Of a stretch of DNA of 64,000 bases, positions 50,206-58,727 are shown in pieces. The stretch comes from Pleurocapsa minor GSE-CHR-MK 17-07R. GTDB lineage: Bacteria > Chloroflexota > Anaerolineae > Aggregatilineales > Phototrophicaceae. Where the stretch lies: contig JAHHHY010000002.1 in assembly GCA_019359125.1 (NCBI GenBank), forward strand, positions 620,001 to 684,000, written 5' to 3'. The notes beneath the pieces were generated by a model. That model did not search any database and was not told the DNA's origin. It saw only the letters and a program-made list of their open reading frames with translations. Numbering within the stretch: position 1 is the first letter of the stretch; each line of letters opens with the position of its first letter. A program made the translations under genes and the position numbers.

Positions 50206-50208
50206 AGC

Positions 50209-53200
50209 TTACTTCCGTTTCGTCGGCTTCAGATTGCGGCCCATCAGGTCGTCGATCAGGCCGACGGTATCAATATCCAGGTTTACAGTGGGCACATTGC
50301 CCGAACGCGCGCTCGGCGGTGGCTGATACAGATCATCCACACTGGCCGGATTCTGCCAGCTGGCGCGCTCAAATTTGCCCCACAGGCGGTCGTTGATCTG
50401 CGCCACATAGCCAGACGCCGATTCGATGTGCGCCACCTGCACCACCTTGATCTGGTTCAGCAGCGGCACATAGATGCGGCCTTCAGGCATGGCGTCGTTC
50501 GACAGGCCGGTCGTGCGCACGTTCAGCTTTTGCAGGCTTTCTTTCACCATCAGGCCAAAGCCGGAGCGCTTGAGCAGCAGCTGCTTGATCAGCGGGTCGC
50601 TGGTGCGTTCCAGATAGCCCGCCACCCACATATACAGCCCCAGCTCGCTGTGCAGACGGGCATGATCGCGCAGTTGCAGCAGCACCTCAGGATTGCCCGC
50701 CAGTGCCTCGCTGGTCTGGTCATAATCATCGATGACGACGACGGTGGCTGGCAGCTCCGGTGGTTCGTCAGCCTCGAACTCATGATCGCGGATGGACGCA
50801 TAGAACGCATTCATCTCGCTTTGCAGATTCATGAGCTGGGCTTTCAGCTCAATCGGGTCGGTCACCCGTTTGATGACGTGCTTCAGGTTGGTCAGCCCAC
50901 GCATGCTGCGGCCGTTGAAGTCCACCAGCAGGAAGCGCAGTTTCTCAGGCGAATGCAATTGCGCGGCGCTGAGCACTGCCGCCTGCAGCATATTCGTCTT
51001 GCCGGAACCAGGTGGCCCGGTGACCACAAACTGCGGCCCCTGCGCCCACCAGTCCAGCGTATAGACCGATTGCGCGTCATCGTCATAGCGGCCGAGCGGC
51101 GTGACCACATGGTAATCGCTGCTGCGCGTAATCGGTGTCGACAGCGTGTACAGCGGCACAATCGTCGGCAGCGGCTCGATCGGGGCGGGCGCCTGTGCGG
51201 CTGCGCCGCGCGTATCCGGCGCCAGCTTTTTCATATTGAGGTAGCCCAGCTTGAGCTGTCCGACAATCTCGCCACAGGCGGCCAGAGTATCCTGGTCGTC
51301 GTCGGTGGCACGCAGCGTCGGCAGCGCGATCTGCGCGGCCAGCGGCGGATTGTTCGAGACAAAGCAGCGCCCGCCCGGCAGGTCCGGGGAGGCCTGCACG
51401 CGCCCCACAGCAATCAGATAATCGGCCGGGTCGCCCAGCTCCAGCGCGATGCGCTGCTGCATCAGCGAGCGCAGGCGGTCGGGCACAATGTTGGGCGAGT
51501 TGGCGCTCATGACGACGAAGATACCGACGCCGCGGCCTTCATTGACGAGGCGATCGAGGTCAGCCATATGGGTATCGCGGTAAGCGTCGCGGAACTGCTC
51601 GTACTGGTCCACCATGATGACGATGACCGGCGCGAACGGCTCGGCACGGCCTGCCTGACGATCATCCAGCAGTCGCGTCATGCGGTTGAACAGGCGGCGG
51701 ATGCGCTCTGGCTCATTACCGTAAATCACGCGCTCGGCGTGGGGCAGGTCGCCCAGCACATCCAGCCCGGTGCCGGTGAAGCTGACGAAGTACATATGCA
51801 GCTTGTCCGGCGCGTGCAGCAGGGCGAGGCTGATGGCCAGCGTGCGCATGACCATCGTCTTGCCGCTGCCCGGGCTGCCCATGATGAGCACGTGGCCGTC
51901 GCGGCGGTTGGTTTTGCTGCCGTCGCCCGCGCTGGCGTTCAGGTGCAGCCAGAGCGGATGCTGCGTGCGGTTATACACGTCGTCCAAAATGCCGATCGGC
52001 GCGGAGCCGGTGCGGACAGGATTGTTGTCGTGGTCTGTGCCTGGGTCCGCCCACGCGAAGCCATCCCAGCCGACCGTGTTCGACTTGGCGAACGGCTTGG
52101 CCAAGGTGATGCGTTCTTCCAGCGGTGGCAGCAGCAGCGGCTTCATCCACGGCACCGATTCGTCCTTGCTGTAGCTGACGATTGTGTCGACGATGGCGCG
52201 GGCCACGGTATAGGGCTGCTGAATCTCGATCGGCCCGGTGGGGGCTGATGCGCCGTTTCCGCCGCCGGCCGCGTCGGGCGGCATCGACTGGAACGAGGTG
52301 CGCGTCTCCGGCATCAGGCTGATTTTTTCGCCTTTTTCGTCGATCAGTTCCAGCACAAATTCTTCTTTGGGGGCCTCATCTTCGGCCTTGCGCTCGTAGT
52401 CACCGCCGACATAGGCCGTCTGGAATTGTTTGAACAGCCCGGCAGCACCGACCTGGAAATAGCCGCGACCGGGCCAGCCAGGGGGCAGGAAGGCGGCGTC
52501 AGGGCGGCGCAGCATGGCGCGGCTGGCCTCCACGTTCTGCACGCGCAGGCAGATGCGGAATTGCAGGTTGGCGTTCATCTCGTCGGTGATGACGTCCATC
52601 GGGCTTTGCGTGCCCAGCAGCAGATGCAGGCCCAGCGAACGGCCGACCTGCACCGTGCGCACGAGCTCACGCATGAAGTCCGGCATCTCTTTGGCCAGCT
52701 GCGCGAATTCGTCCACGATGATGAACAGGTGCGGCAGCGGCTTGAAGGTCGGGTCATCCAGCCGCGAGGGGTTGGACACGAAGAAGCGGTGATACTGGTT
52801 GATATCGCGCACGTTCATGCTGTCAAGGAACTGCTGGCGGAAGGCGGTTTCGGCCTTCAGCGCCTCCAGCGCACGGCTGACGCGAATCGAGTCGAGGTTG
52901 GTGACGGTGCCGACGGTGTGTGGCAGGCTGGAAAATACGTTGAAGGTGGCGCCGCCTTTGAAGTCGATCAGCAGCAGCGTCAGCAGGCGCGGGTCATGCT
53001 CCAGCACGAGCGCGCAAATCAGCGTCTGCAACAGTTCAGACTTGCCGGAGCCGGTGGTGCCCGCCAGCATGCCGTGCGGGCCGTGATGGTCTTCATCGAG
53101 CGCGATCAGCGTATCGACCGCCAGGCTCTCGCGGCCAATCGGCGCGGCAAACGGGATCATGCCCTTGCGAATCGGGCGCTTCCATTTGGTCTTGATGCGC

Positions 53201-54522
53201 GGGCGCAGGTCATCGACGAAGCGCACGCCGTACATTTCGAGGAAATCGACGCGGCGCGGGATGCGGCCGGCGCCGCCGCTTTCGCGCACGACCACGGCCG
53301 ACAGCGCACGGGTGATGTGTTCGGCGTCCTGTGGGCTGAGGCCGTCGATAGCTTTGCCTTCCACTTCGAAGCCTTCTTCGCCCACGCGGGAGTATACGAA
53401 GCTCTCGTCATTGCCGATATTGATGACGCTGTTGCACAGGCTGGGCACGTTCTCGAAGCTGTTGACCAGGCACAGGGCAGATGCACTCACGGACGCGCCA
53501 TCTTTCAGGATGGTCGTATACACAGATTCCGATTCCACCAGCGCGGGGTCATCGAAAATAATCAGCAGATGCGGCGATTTGGCGCCTTTGGCTTCCTTGC
53601 GCTCATCGATCACCTGGCCCAGCAGGCCCATCAGGTTGCGCATGCTGTTGTTGTCAGACGCGATCAGGTCGGCAGCGCCACCGCGATGGCTCTGGCTGGC
53701 GTGCGGCATCCAGTCCATCCAGCGCCAGTCGTCGGCATTGGCCTGCGAGGTGATCAGGTGGATGTGGATTTCCTGGGGCGCATGCGTGAGCGCGATATTG
53801 CAGATGGCTGCGCGCGCGGCCTTCAGGACCGAAGCGCGTTTGCCGCACATGCCGATGCTGACATCTTTGGTCAGCGATGCGATGATCGGCGCGGCGGGCA
53901 GATAGCGATACTGATCGGCCAGCTTCAGCGCGCGGTCGAGCAGCGGGCTGTCGGTGTCGGGATCCGGGGTATTGATACGCACAGCAGACGGGACACGGCC
54001 GACACCGATGCGGAATGCCGCAAAGTCGGTGTCCGTCGGGCGGCGCTCCCACAACCGCTGATCGCGGGTGAGGGCGGCGTTCAGCCAGTCCTGCGGGCGG
54101 GGAAAGTCATATTCAAGGATGGCCTGCTGGGCATCGTGTGACGCCTGCAGGCGGATGCGCTTCTTTTCCAGCATGCGCACGTAATTCAGTTCGGCCTCAC
54201 GACGGCGGCGTGCCTGGTCGTTCTTGCGCGAACGCTGGGCGAACACTGTGCCGGCGATGGTGAAAAAGCCCAGCAGCAGCATCGGCAGCGCGAAGCCAAT
54301 GCCTTCTCCGCCGCCGGACGTCGCGCCGCGGAAGACATAAAAAATGCCCATCACGGCGATACCCAGGACGGGCACAATGGCGGCAAGGACATTCTGATCC
54401 TGCTGGTCCTGCGGAGCAGGCGGCGCGGGAATGCCCACTTCCTCCGTCTCCATCGCGGGAAACTGGATGCGCGGTGGACGGTTAAAATTAGCGGACTGCG
54501 CGCGTTCTTCGTTGGATGCCAT
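50209..54522 (-). CDS. EccC/EssC-like type VII secretion motor with three FtsK/SpoIIIE ATPase domains
   Basis: A 1437-residue membrane ATPase, the motor that recognises WXG100 substrates and drives export. It has two N-terminal helices (about 44-64 and 75-95), then three ATPase domains with Walker A lysines K494 (GTTGSGKS), K888 (GSPGSGKT) and K1175 (GPPGSGKT). The first domain has a clear Walker B, LFIIVDEFAQL; the later ones VIVIMVDQYEQF and TVVVIDDYDQT. All three P-loops look intact. No N-terminal FHA is fused as in EssC of Firmicutes. It is followed by the single-pass protein and effector genes, and preceded by the WXG100 pair and a terminator-like hairpin. Confidence 0.9.
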   Translation of the reverse strand: MASNEERAQSANFNRPPRIQFPAMETEEVGIPAPPAPQDQQDQNVLAAIVPVLGIAVMGIFYVFRGATSGGGEGIGFALPMLLLGFFTIAGTVFAQRSRKNDQARRRREAELNYVRMLEKKRIRLQASHDAQQAILEYDFPRPQDWLNAALTRDQRLWERRPTDTDFAAFRIGVGRVPSAVRINTPDPDTDSPLLDRALKLADQYRYLPAAPIIASLTKDVSIGMCGKRASVLKAARAAICNIALTHAPQEIHIHLITSQANADDWRWMDWMPHASQSHRGGAADLIASDNNSMRNLMGLLGQVIDERKEAKGAKSPHLLIIFDDPALVESESVYTTILKDGASVSASALCLVNSFENVPSLCNSVINIGNDESFVYSRVGEEGFEVEGKAIDGLSPQDAEHITRALSAVVVRESGGAGRIPRRVDFLEMYGVRFVDDLRPRIKTKWKRPIRKGMIPFAAPIGRESLAVDTLIALDEDHHGPHGMLAGTTGSGKSELLQTLICALVLEHDPRLLTLLLIDFKGGATFNVFSSLPHTVGTVTNLDSIRVSRALEALKAETAFRQQFLDSMNVRDINQYHRFFVSNPSRLDDPTFKPLPHLFIIVDEFAQLAKEMPDFMRELVRTVQVGRSLGLHLLLGTQSPMDVITDEMNANLQFRICLRVQNVEASRAMLRRPDAAFLPPGWPGRGYFQVGAAGLFKQFQTAYVGGDYERKAEDEAPKEEFVLELIDEKGEKISLMPETRTSFQSMPPDAAGGGNGASAPTGPIEIQQPYTVARAIVDTIVSYSKDESVPWMKPLLLPPLEERITLAKPFAKSNTVGWDGFAWADPGTDHDNNPVRTGSAPIGILDDVYNRTQHPLWLHLNASAGDGSKTNRRDGHVLIMGSPGSGKTMVMRTLAISLALLHAPDKLHMYFVSFTGTGLDVLGDLPHAERVIYGNEPERIRRLFNRMTRLLDDRQAGRAEPFAPVIVIMVDQYEQFRDAYRDTHMADLDRLVNEGRGVGIFVVMSANSPNIVPDRLRSLMQQRIALELGDPADYLIAVGRVQASPDLPGGRCFVSNNPPLAAQIALPTLRATDDDQDTLAACGEIVGQLKLGYLNMKKLAPDTRGAAAQAPAPIEPLPTIVPLYTLSTPITRSSDYHVVTPLGRYDDDAQSVYTLDWWAQGPQFVVTGPPGSGKTNMLQAAVLSAAQLHSPEKLRFLLVDFNGRSMRGLTNLKHVIKRVTDPIELKAQLMNLQSEMNAFYASIRDHEFEADEPPELPATVVVIDDYDQTSEALAGNPEVLLQLRDHARLHSELGLYMWVAGYLERTSDPLIKQLLLKRSGFGLMVKESLQKLNVRTTGLSNDAMPEGRIYVPLLNQIKVVQVAHIESASGYVAQINDRLWGKFERASWQNPASVDDLYQPPPSARSGNVPTVNLDIDTVGLIDDLMGRNLKPTKRK

Positions 54523-54560
54523 GCCAGAAAAATCCGTTTCTAAACCAAATCAAGTATGGC

Positions 54561-54610
54561 AAAAACCCTGACCGGGGCGCGGTGTGGTATTTGTGCACCG
54601 GCGGTCAGGG
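54561..54610 (-). terminator. Intercistronic terminator between WXG100 and motor genes
   Basis: On the minus strand CCCTGACCG pairs with CGGTCAGGG (9 bp), followed by TTTTT. It lies between the WXG100 stop (54644) and the motor start (54522), so the substrates can be made in excess of the motor. Confidence 0.75.
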
Positions 54611-54643
54611 GGTCAATCAGGTGTTACGTGCGGACGATGCAGT

Positions 54644-54913
54644 CTAGAATGCTTCGTCGGCGGTCTGCATGCGGCGGGCCTGATTTTCCAGGTCAGTCGC
54701 GAAGCTTTCGAGAATCTGCACCCAGCGTTCCATCTGCGGGCGGGCATCTGCCCACATATTGAAGAAACGCTCGGCGCGGCGGCCCATCCAGTTGATCGAT
54801 TCGACCGTTTCGTTCAGCGTATTAATTTCGGTGCGCACGGCATCGGCCTGCTGGCGGATGGTCGCGGCGCGCTGGAAAAGCTCGGTATAAGGGACGCGAA
54901 TCATATCGCTCAT
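54644..54913 (-). CDS. WXG100-family protein (canonical)
   Basis: An 89-residue ESAT-6-like helical protein. The WXG motif is WMG in SINWMGRRAERFFNMW, flanked by helices of heptad character. Such proteins form dimers exported by type VII systems and recognised by the motor. The C-terminal signal Y-x3-D/E is not obvious, though EF/AF at the end may play a part. It starts 27 bp after the second WXG100-like gene. Confidence 0.88.
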   Translation of the reverse strand: MSDMIRVPYTELFQRAATIRQQADAVRTEINTLNETVESINWMGRRAERFFNMWADARPQMERWVQILESFATDLENQARRMQTADEAF

Positions 54914-54940
54914 GAGATTTTATCCTTTCAGCGCGGCGGC

Positions 54941-55222
54941 TTAGGTAGGCCGTGACGCGGCTTCAATTTCGTCGGCCGAGGCGAGCAGCTTTTCCTTGAA
55001 CAACATCAGGTCAGAATACGCTTCGCGCAGGTCGCCGGTCAGGCGGCCATATTCTGCACGGAAGGCATCTGCCGACGGGCTGGAAAAGCGATCGGGGCCG
55101 ATGGCAGTCACCTGCGCATTGGTCGCATCCATTGATTCGCTGACGCGCTGGGCACTGTTGCCAATCGTATTGGCTGCCTCGCGCATTTCTGTAATTCGGG
55201 CGAGCAGTTCGCCACCTTCCAT
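54941..55222 (-). CDS. WXG100-like protein without canonical WXG
   Basis: A 93-residue helical-hairpin protein of the same size as the WXG100 neighbour. The turn reads RFSSPSADAFRAEYGRL, where the WXG tripeptide would be, so it is a non-canonical partner, as in many ESX heterodimers. It aligns with the N-terminal 95 residues of the CHAP effector. A candidate promoter lies 50 bp upstream. Confidence 0.82.
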   Translation of the reverse strand: MEGGELLARITEMREAANTIGNSAQRVSESMDATNAQVTAIGPDRFSSPSADAFRAEYGRLTGDLREAYSDLMLFKEKLLASADEIEAASRPT

Positions 55223-55271
55223 GGTTCTGTCCTTTCTAATGATCGAGCCACGTGCTTGACTCTATTAGTCG

Positions 55272-55301
55272 ATGATATGCCCAAAAAAGAATCTGTGCCA
55301 A
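55272..55301 (-). promoter_or_regulatory. Promoter of WXG100 pair
   Basis: On the minus strand TTGGCA (55301-55296) and TATCAT (55277-55272) with 18-bp spacing, in the gap between the kinase stop and the WXG100 start. It provides a separate start for the type VII-like unit. Confidence 0.55.
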
Positions 55302-55383
55302 CCACTTTCCTGATGGTTTTTATATGTTTTTATGGGGTCTTCCCTCAAAACAGCCTGCATCAGCGGATATCAGTTGGGTGACA

Positions 55384-55414
55384 GCAGGGTGCAGGCTGGC
55401 TTAATGCACCCTGC
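55384..55414. other. Inverted repeat, 10-bp arms
   Basis: GCAGGGTGCA and TGCACCCTGC pair perfectly around an 11-base loop, between the kinase stop and the WXG100 promoter. It is one of two stem-loops in this 247-bp gap. Confidence 0.6.
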
Positions 55415-55421
55415 ATCGATG

Positions 55422-55459
55422 CCGGACAGCCCCTGATCATGCTCACAGGGACTGTCCGG
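55422..55459 (-). terminator. Hairpin after kinase gene
   Basis: CCGGACAG and CTGTCCGG, extended by CCCTG/CAGGG after one mismatch, form a long stem 11 bp after the kinase stop. It lacks a U-tract on the minus strand but is well placed to end the kinase transcript. Confidence 0.55.
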
Positions 55460-55469
55460 TTTAATCAGC

Positions 55470-58400
55470 CTATGGCGCGACCGGCTCCAGATAGTAGGTA
55501 TCGGGTGCGACACCTTCGGCAATCCAGCCCTGCGGGCCGCCGATAATCTGCACTTCCCACCAGGTCAGCTGGTCCACCGGGTCGCACACCGGGCCGCCCA
55601 GAATCTGCATGCGTCGGCCTTCGGCAAACTGGTTACGGATGCCGCCGTTGGTGGAGGGTTCGTCGCGCACACGCAGTGGGTCGCCGTCCGCGGTAACGAC
55701 TGCTGCACCGCCGATGGCCACGCGTGGTGGCGGGCCGCCCGCACAGCCGCCGCCGGAGATCGTCGGCACCGGGGTGGGGGTCGCTGTAGAGCGCGCCAAT
55801 GGCACCGGATCTTCATTGTCGTTCAGGCCGTCACCATCCGTGTCTGGCAGGGTCGGGTCGGTGCCAATATTCATCGCCTCGTCACCGTCCAGCAGCTGGT
55901 CGCCGTCCGTATCGCGGTTGAGCGGGTCTGTGCCCCACACACGCACTTCCTCACCGTCATTCAGGCCGTCTTCGTCGGTATCGGCCAGGAAAGGATCCGT
56001 GCCCATTTCAAGTTCGCGGAAAGTTGCCAGGCCATCCCCGTCCGGGTCTGCACCAGCAGTGGCAGTCGCCGCGAGTGGAATCGATGTTTGAACGGCCGCC
56101 TCGGTCGCTGTGAGCGCCAGGTCGGTGGCGCGTACTTCGGCCGTCGCCGTGATATTGCGCGGGGTGACCACGAGCTGGTTGAAGAGCGTCACGCCCAGGC
56201 CAATCACGCCTGCCAGCGAGATACCCAGCAGGCCCAGAATCCAGCGCGGCAGGATGGCCGGGTTGACCAGGTCGCCCATGTGCGTCTGCGGGTTCAGGCC
56301 TTCTTCCTGCGGCACCACGCCAATTTCAAAAGTCACCGATTCAGGTGTGCCGATGAAGATGGTCTTTTTCGCGGACATCTCGACCGGGATAATTTCTTTT
56401 TCACCCGGCTTCAGCACGAATTGTTTTTTGGCCAGCCCGGCATTCAGCAGCTCTTCACGGTCACGCGCATAGATATTGAACGTGGTGAAGGTATTGCCTT
56501 TGTTTTCCACTTCCAGGTCGATCTTGCCCCGGCGCTTTTTCAGGCGCTGCGGCTCAATCTTGCTGACGTAGGTGTAATACGGCTCGATTTGCAGGACAGC
56601 CTGCATGGCCTCGGACTGAAGGCCCTGCGCACGGGCTGTGGCGCGCACTTCAAATGGATGAGCGCCGGCTTTCGAGCTGGGGCGTCTGGGCGGATGGAAA
56701 GTAATCTGTGCCGTGTCTTTCTGCTTGGGCATCAGATAGATCGTCTGCTGCGGCTCGGTATACCACTCCGGATCGAGGCCGATGACCTGAATGGTGAAGT
56801 GGTCCACCAGATTGCTGTCATTCTGTACTTCCAGCGACAGCGTCATGCGTGAACCGGCATCAACCTTGACGGTCGAGCCCATCAGCTTCAGGCCGATTTG
56901 TTCGCGTTCGGTATAGTTCGGCGCATCCTGGCCAATACCGCCAGCGCTGCTGCCCTGCCCGGCGTAACTGCCCTGGGGGGCATATGACGGGGAAGGCATT
57001 GGCGGCGGATTATAGGCCGGCGGCTGCGACGGCGCAGGCATGCTGGGGAATCCCGGAACAGCGGCTGGCGGCGTATACATCGGCGGCTGCGAGGGCGCGG
57101 GGAATCCGGCTGGCTGCATGGGCGGCGGCGTGTACGGCGTATTCGATGGTGCAGGCGGCTGTGACGGGGGCGGGGCCGACTGGTTCTCCAGCTGGGTGAA
57201 GCTGAGCTGGGCGAACTGATTGGCCGCGGCCTGATTACCTGCCTCGATGGTCAGCCAGAATTCGCCGATGCGGAACTGCTGCCCGGGTGTGACAAATTCG
57301 GGCGCGTTTTCGGCCAGACGGCGTTCGTTGATATAGGTGCCGTTGCTGGAACCGAGGTCAATCAGACGGTAGCGGCCGTCAAATGCGCGCTCCAGCCGTG
57401 CGTGTGAGCGCGAGACCTTGGTGCCCACCAGCACGATATCGCGGTCGTCCGCGCGGCCAATGATGAAGACGTCTTTGTTCAGCGGCACGGCCCATGAACT
57501 GCCATCGGTGCCGGTGACCAGCAGGCGGTCCATGCCGGCCTGTCCGGGGGACACAGGCACGGGCTGCTGCTGCGGAGCCGGGGTCATCGGCGCTGCTGGC
57601 TGAGACACGGGCGCGGGCACATACGTCGGGGTGGGGCCGGCCTGCGGCGGCGGCGCGGATGGCGTTGATGCGGCGGGGGCTGGGCTGGGCGCATTGGCAC
57701 CGGAGCCGCCCAGCGATTTCAACCGCTGAATCTCGCGCGACATGTCGCCCGCCGTCTGATAGCGGTCGTTCGGGTTCTTCTGCGTCGCTTTCACGATGAT
57801 GCGCTCGATATCGGCCGGGAAGCCAGGGCGCTGCTCAGACGGCTTCGGCAGCGGCTCGCGCACGTGCATGCGGATCGCCTCGGTGATCGAGCGTGGCTGA
57901 TAGGGCAGCTTGCCCACGGTCAGCTCATACAGCATGATGCCCAGCGCGTAGATATCCGCGCGATTGTCCACTTTTTCGGCTTCGGCCTGTTCGGGGGACA
58001 TATAGGCAAACGTGCCCATCGGCACACCGCTCATCGAATGCACATTGCTTTCGGCCAGCTTCGCCAGACCAAAATCGGTCACCAGGCAGCGATAGCCGCT
58101 GGTTGCGCTTTCATCCCGTTTCAGCAGGATGTTGTCCGGTTTGATATCGCGGTGCGTCATGCCCTGCTGGTGCGCATAATGCAGCGCATCGCAGATCTGG
58201 CGCGTGAAATCTGCCGCCATGACGGTTTCGATTGTCTTGCCTTTGTCGCGCTGTTCCTTGATGAAGTCGCGCATGCTGCCGCCGGACACAAGGTCCATCA
58301 CCAGAATGAGCATGCCCTCGGTGTTGTCGAAGGAAAGGATGCGCACAATGCCCGGATGATCCAGGCTGGCTGCCGCGCGCGCTTCCTGGAGGAAACGCTT

Positions 58401-58568
58401 CTGAAACTGATCCTGGGCCGACAGATGAGGGTGCATCACCTTCAAGGCGACCTGGCGCTGAAGATTCAGATCGGTGGCCTGATAGACCGCGCCCATGCCC
58501 CCGGTGCCGAGCACTTTCTCGACACGGTAATGCGCGACGACCTTTCCGATCATATCCTGTTCTGTCAT
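55470..58568 (-). CDS. Transmembrane Ser/Thr protein kinase with FHA, TSP3 and SH3-like modules
   Basis: A 1032-residue protein. Residues about 12-275 are a Hanks-type kinase with K43, catalytic D141 in HRDIKPDN and D165 in DFG, all intact. Pro-rich linkers flank an FHA domain at about 346-440 (RSHARLERAFDGRYRLIDLGSSNGT). Ig-like modules follow at about 545-760, a membrane helix near 772-795, TSP3 calcium repeats at about 840-925 (TDTDGDQLLD-type), and an SH3-like domain near 950-1032. The outside half could sense the wall or ligands. Its place between the eCIS and type VII-like genes makes it a candidate regulator of both. Confidence 0.87.
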   Translation of the reverse strand: MTEQDMIGKVVAHYRVEKVLGTGGMGAVYQATDLNLQRQVALKVMHPHLSAQDQFQKRFLQEARAAASLDHPGIVRILSFDNTEGMLILVMDLVSGGSMRDFIKEQRDKGKTIETVMAADFTRQICDALHYAHQQGMTHRDIKPDNILLKRDESATSGYRCLVTDFGLAKLAESNVHSMSGVPMGTFAYMSPEQAEAEKVDNRADIYALGIMLYELTVGKLPYQPRSITEAIRMHVREPLPKPSEQRPGFPADIERIIVKATQKNPNDRYQTAGDMSREIQRLKSLGGSGANAPSPAPAASTPSAPPPQAGPTPTYVPAPVSQPAAPMTPAPQQQPVPVSPGQAGMDRLLVTGTDGSSWAVPLNKDVFIIGRADDRDIVLVGTKVSRSHARLERAFDGRYRLIDLGSSNGTYINERRLAENAPEFVTPGQQFRIGEFWLTIEAGNQAAANQFAQLSFTQLENQSAPPPSQPPAPSNTPYTPPPMQPAGFPAPSQPPMYTPPAAVPGFPSMPAPSQPPAYNPPPMPSPSYAPQGSYAGQGSSAGGIGQDAPNYTEREQIGLKLMGSTVKVDAGSRMTLSLEVQNDSNLVDHFTIQVIGLDPEWYTEPQQTIYLMPKQKDTAQITFHPPRRPSSKAGAHPFEVRATARAQGLQSEAMQAVLQIEPYYTYVSKIEPQRLKKRRGKIDLEVENKGNTFTTFNIYARDREELLNAGLAKKQFVLKPGEKEIIPVEMSAKKTIFIGTPESVTFEIGVVPQEEGLNPQTHMGDLVNPAILPRWILGLLGISLAGVIGLGVTLFNQLVVTPRNITATAEVRATDLALTATEAAVQTSIPLAATATAGADPDGDGLATFRELEMGTDPFLADTDEDGLNDGEEVRVWGTDPLNRDTDGDQLLDGDEAMNIGTDPTLPDTDGDGLNDNEDPVPLARSTATPTPVPTISGGGCAGGPPPRVAIGGAAVVTADGDPLRVRDEPSTNGGIRNQFAEGRRMQILGGPVCDPVDQLTWWEVQIIGGPQGWIAEGVAPDTYYLEPVAP

Positions 58569-58664
58569 AAGAGTCCCCCGCGGTAAGGGATAAATCGCGT
58601 GTGTAGGTGAGGGTAATGAGAATAATTATATCGCTGAAATACAGATACGCGAACGATCTCAATG

Positions 58665-58692
58665 AAAAAGGCACCGGTTGCAGCCGATGCCT
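58665..58692 (-). terminator. Terminator after eCIS core gene
   Basis: On the minus strand GGCATCGG and CCGGTGCC pair with one T-G wobble, followed by TTTTT. It lies between the DUF4157 gene and the kinase, separating the eCIS operon from the next unit. Confidence 0.8.
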
Positions 58693-58727
58693 CTCCATGG
58701 ATGTCGCCCAGTGTCTGCCGACTGCTG

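Noticed and set aside
52426-54141. 571-codon open frame on the plus strand opposite the EccC-like gene
   Set aside because: Antisense shadow; the sense frame has three Walker A motifs and the antisense protein has no domain and a biased composition.
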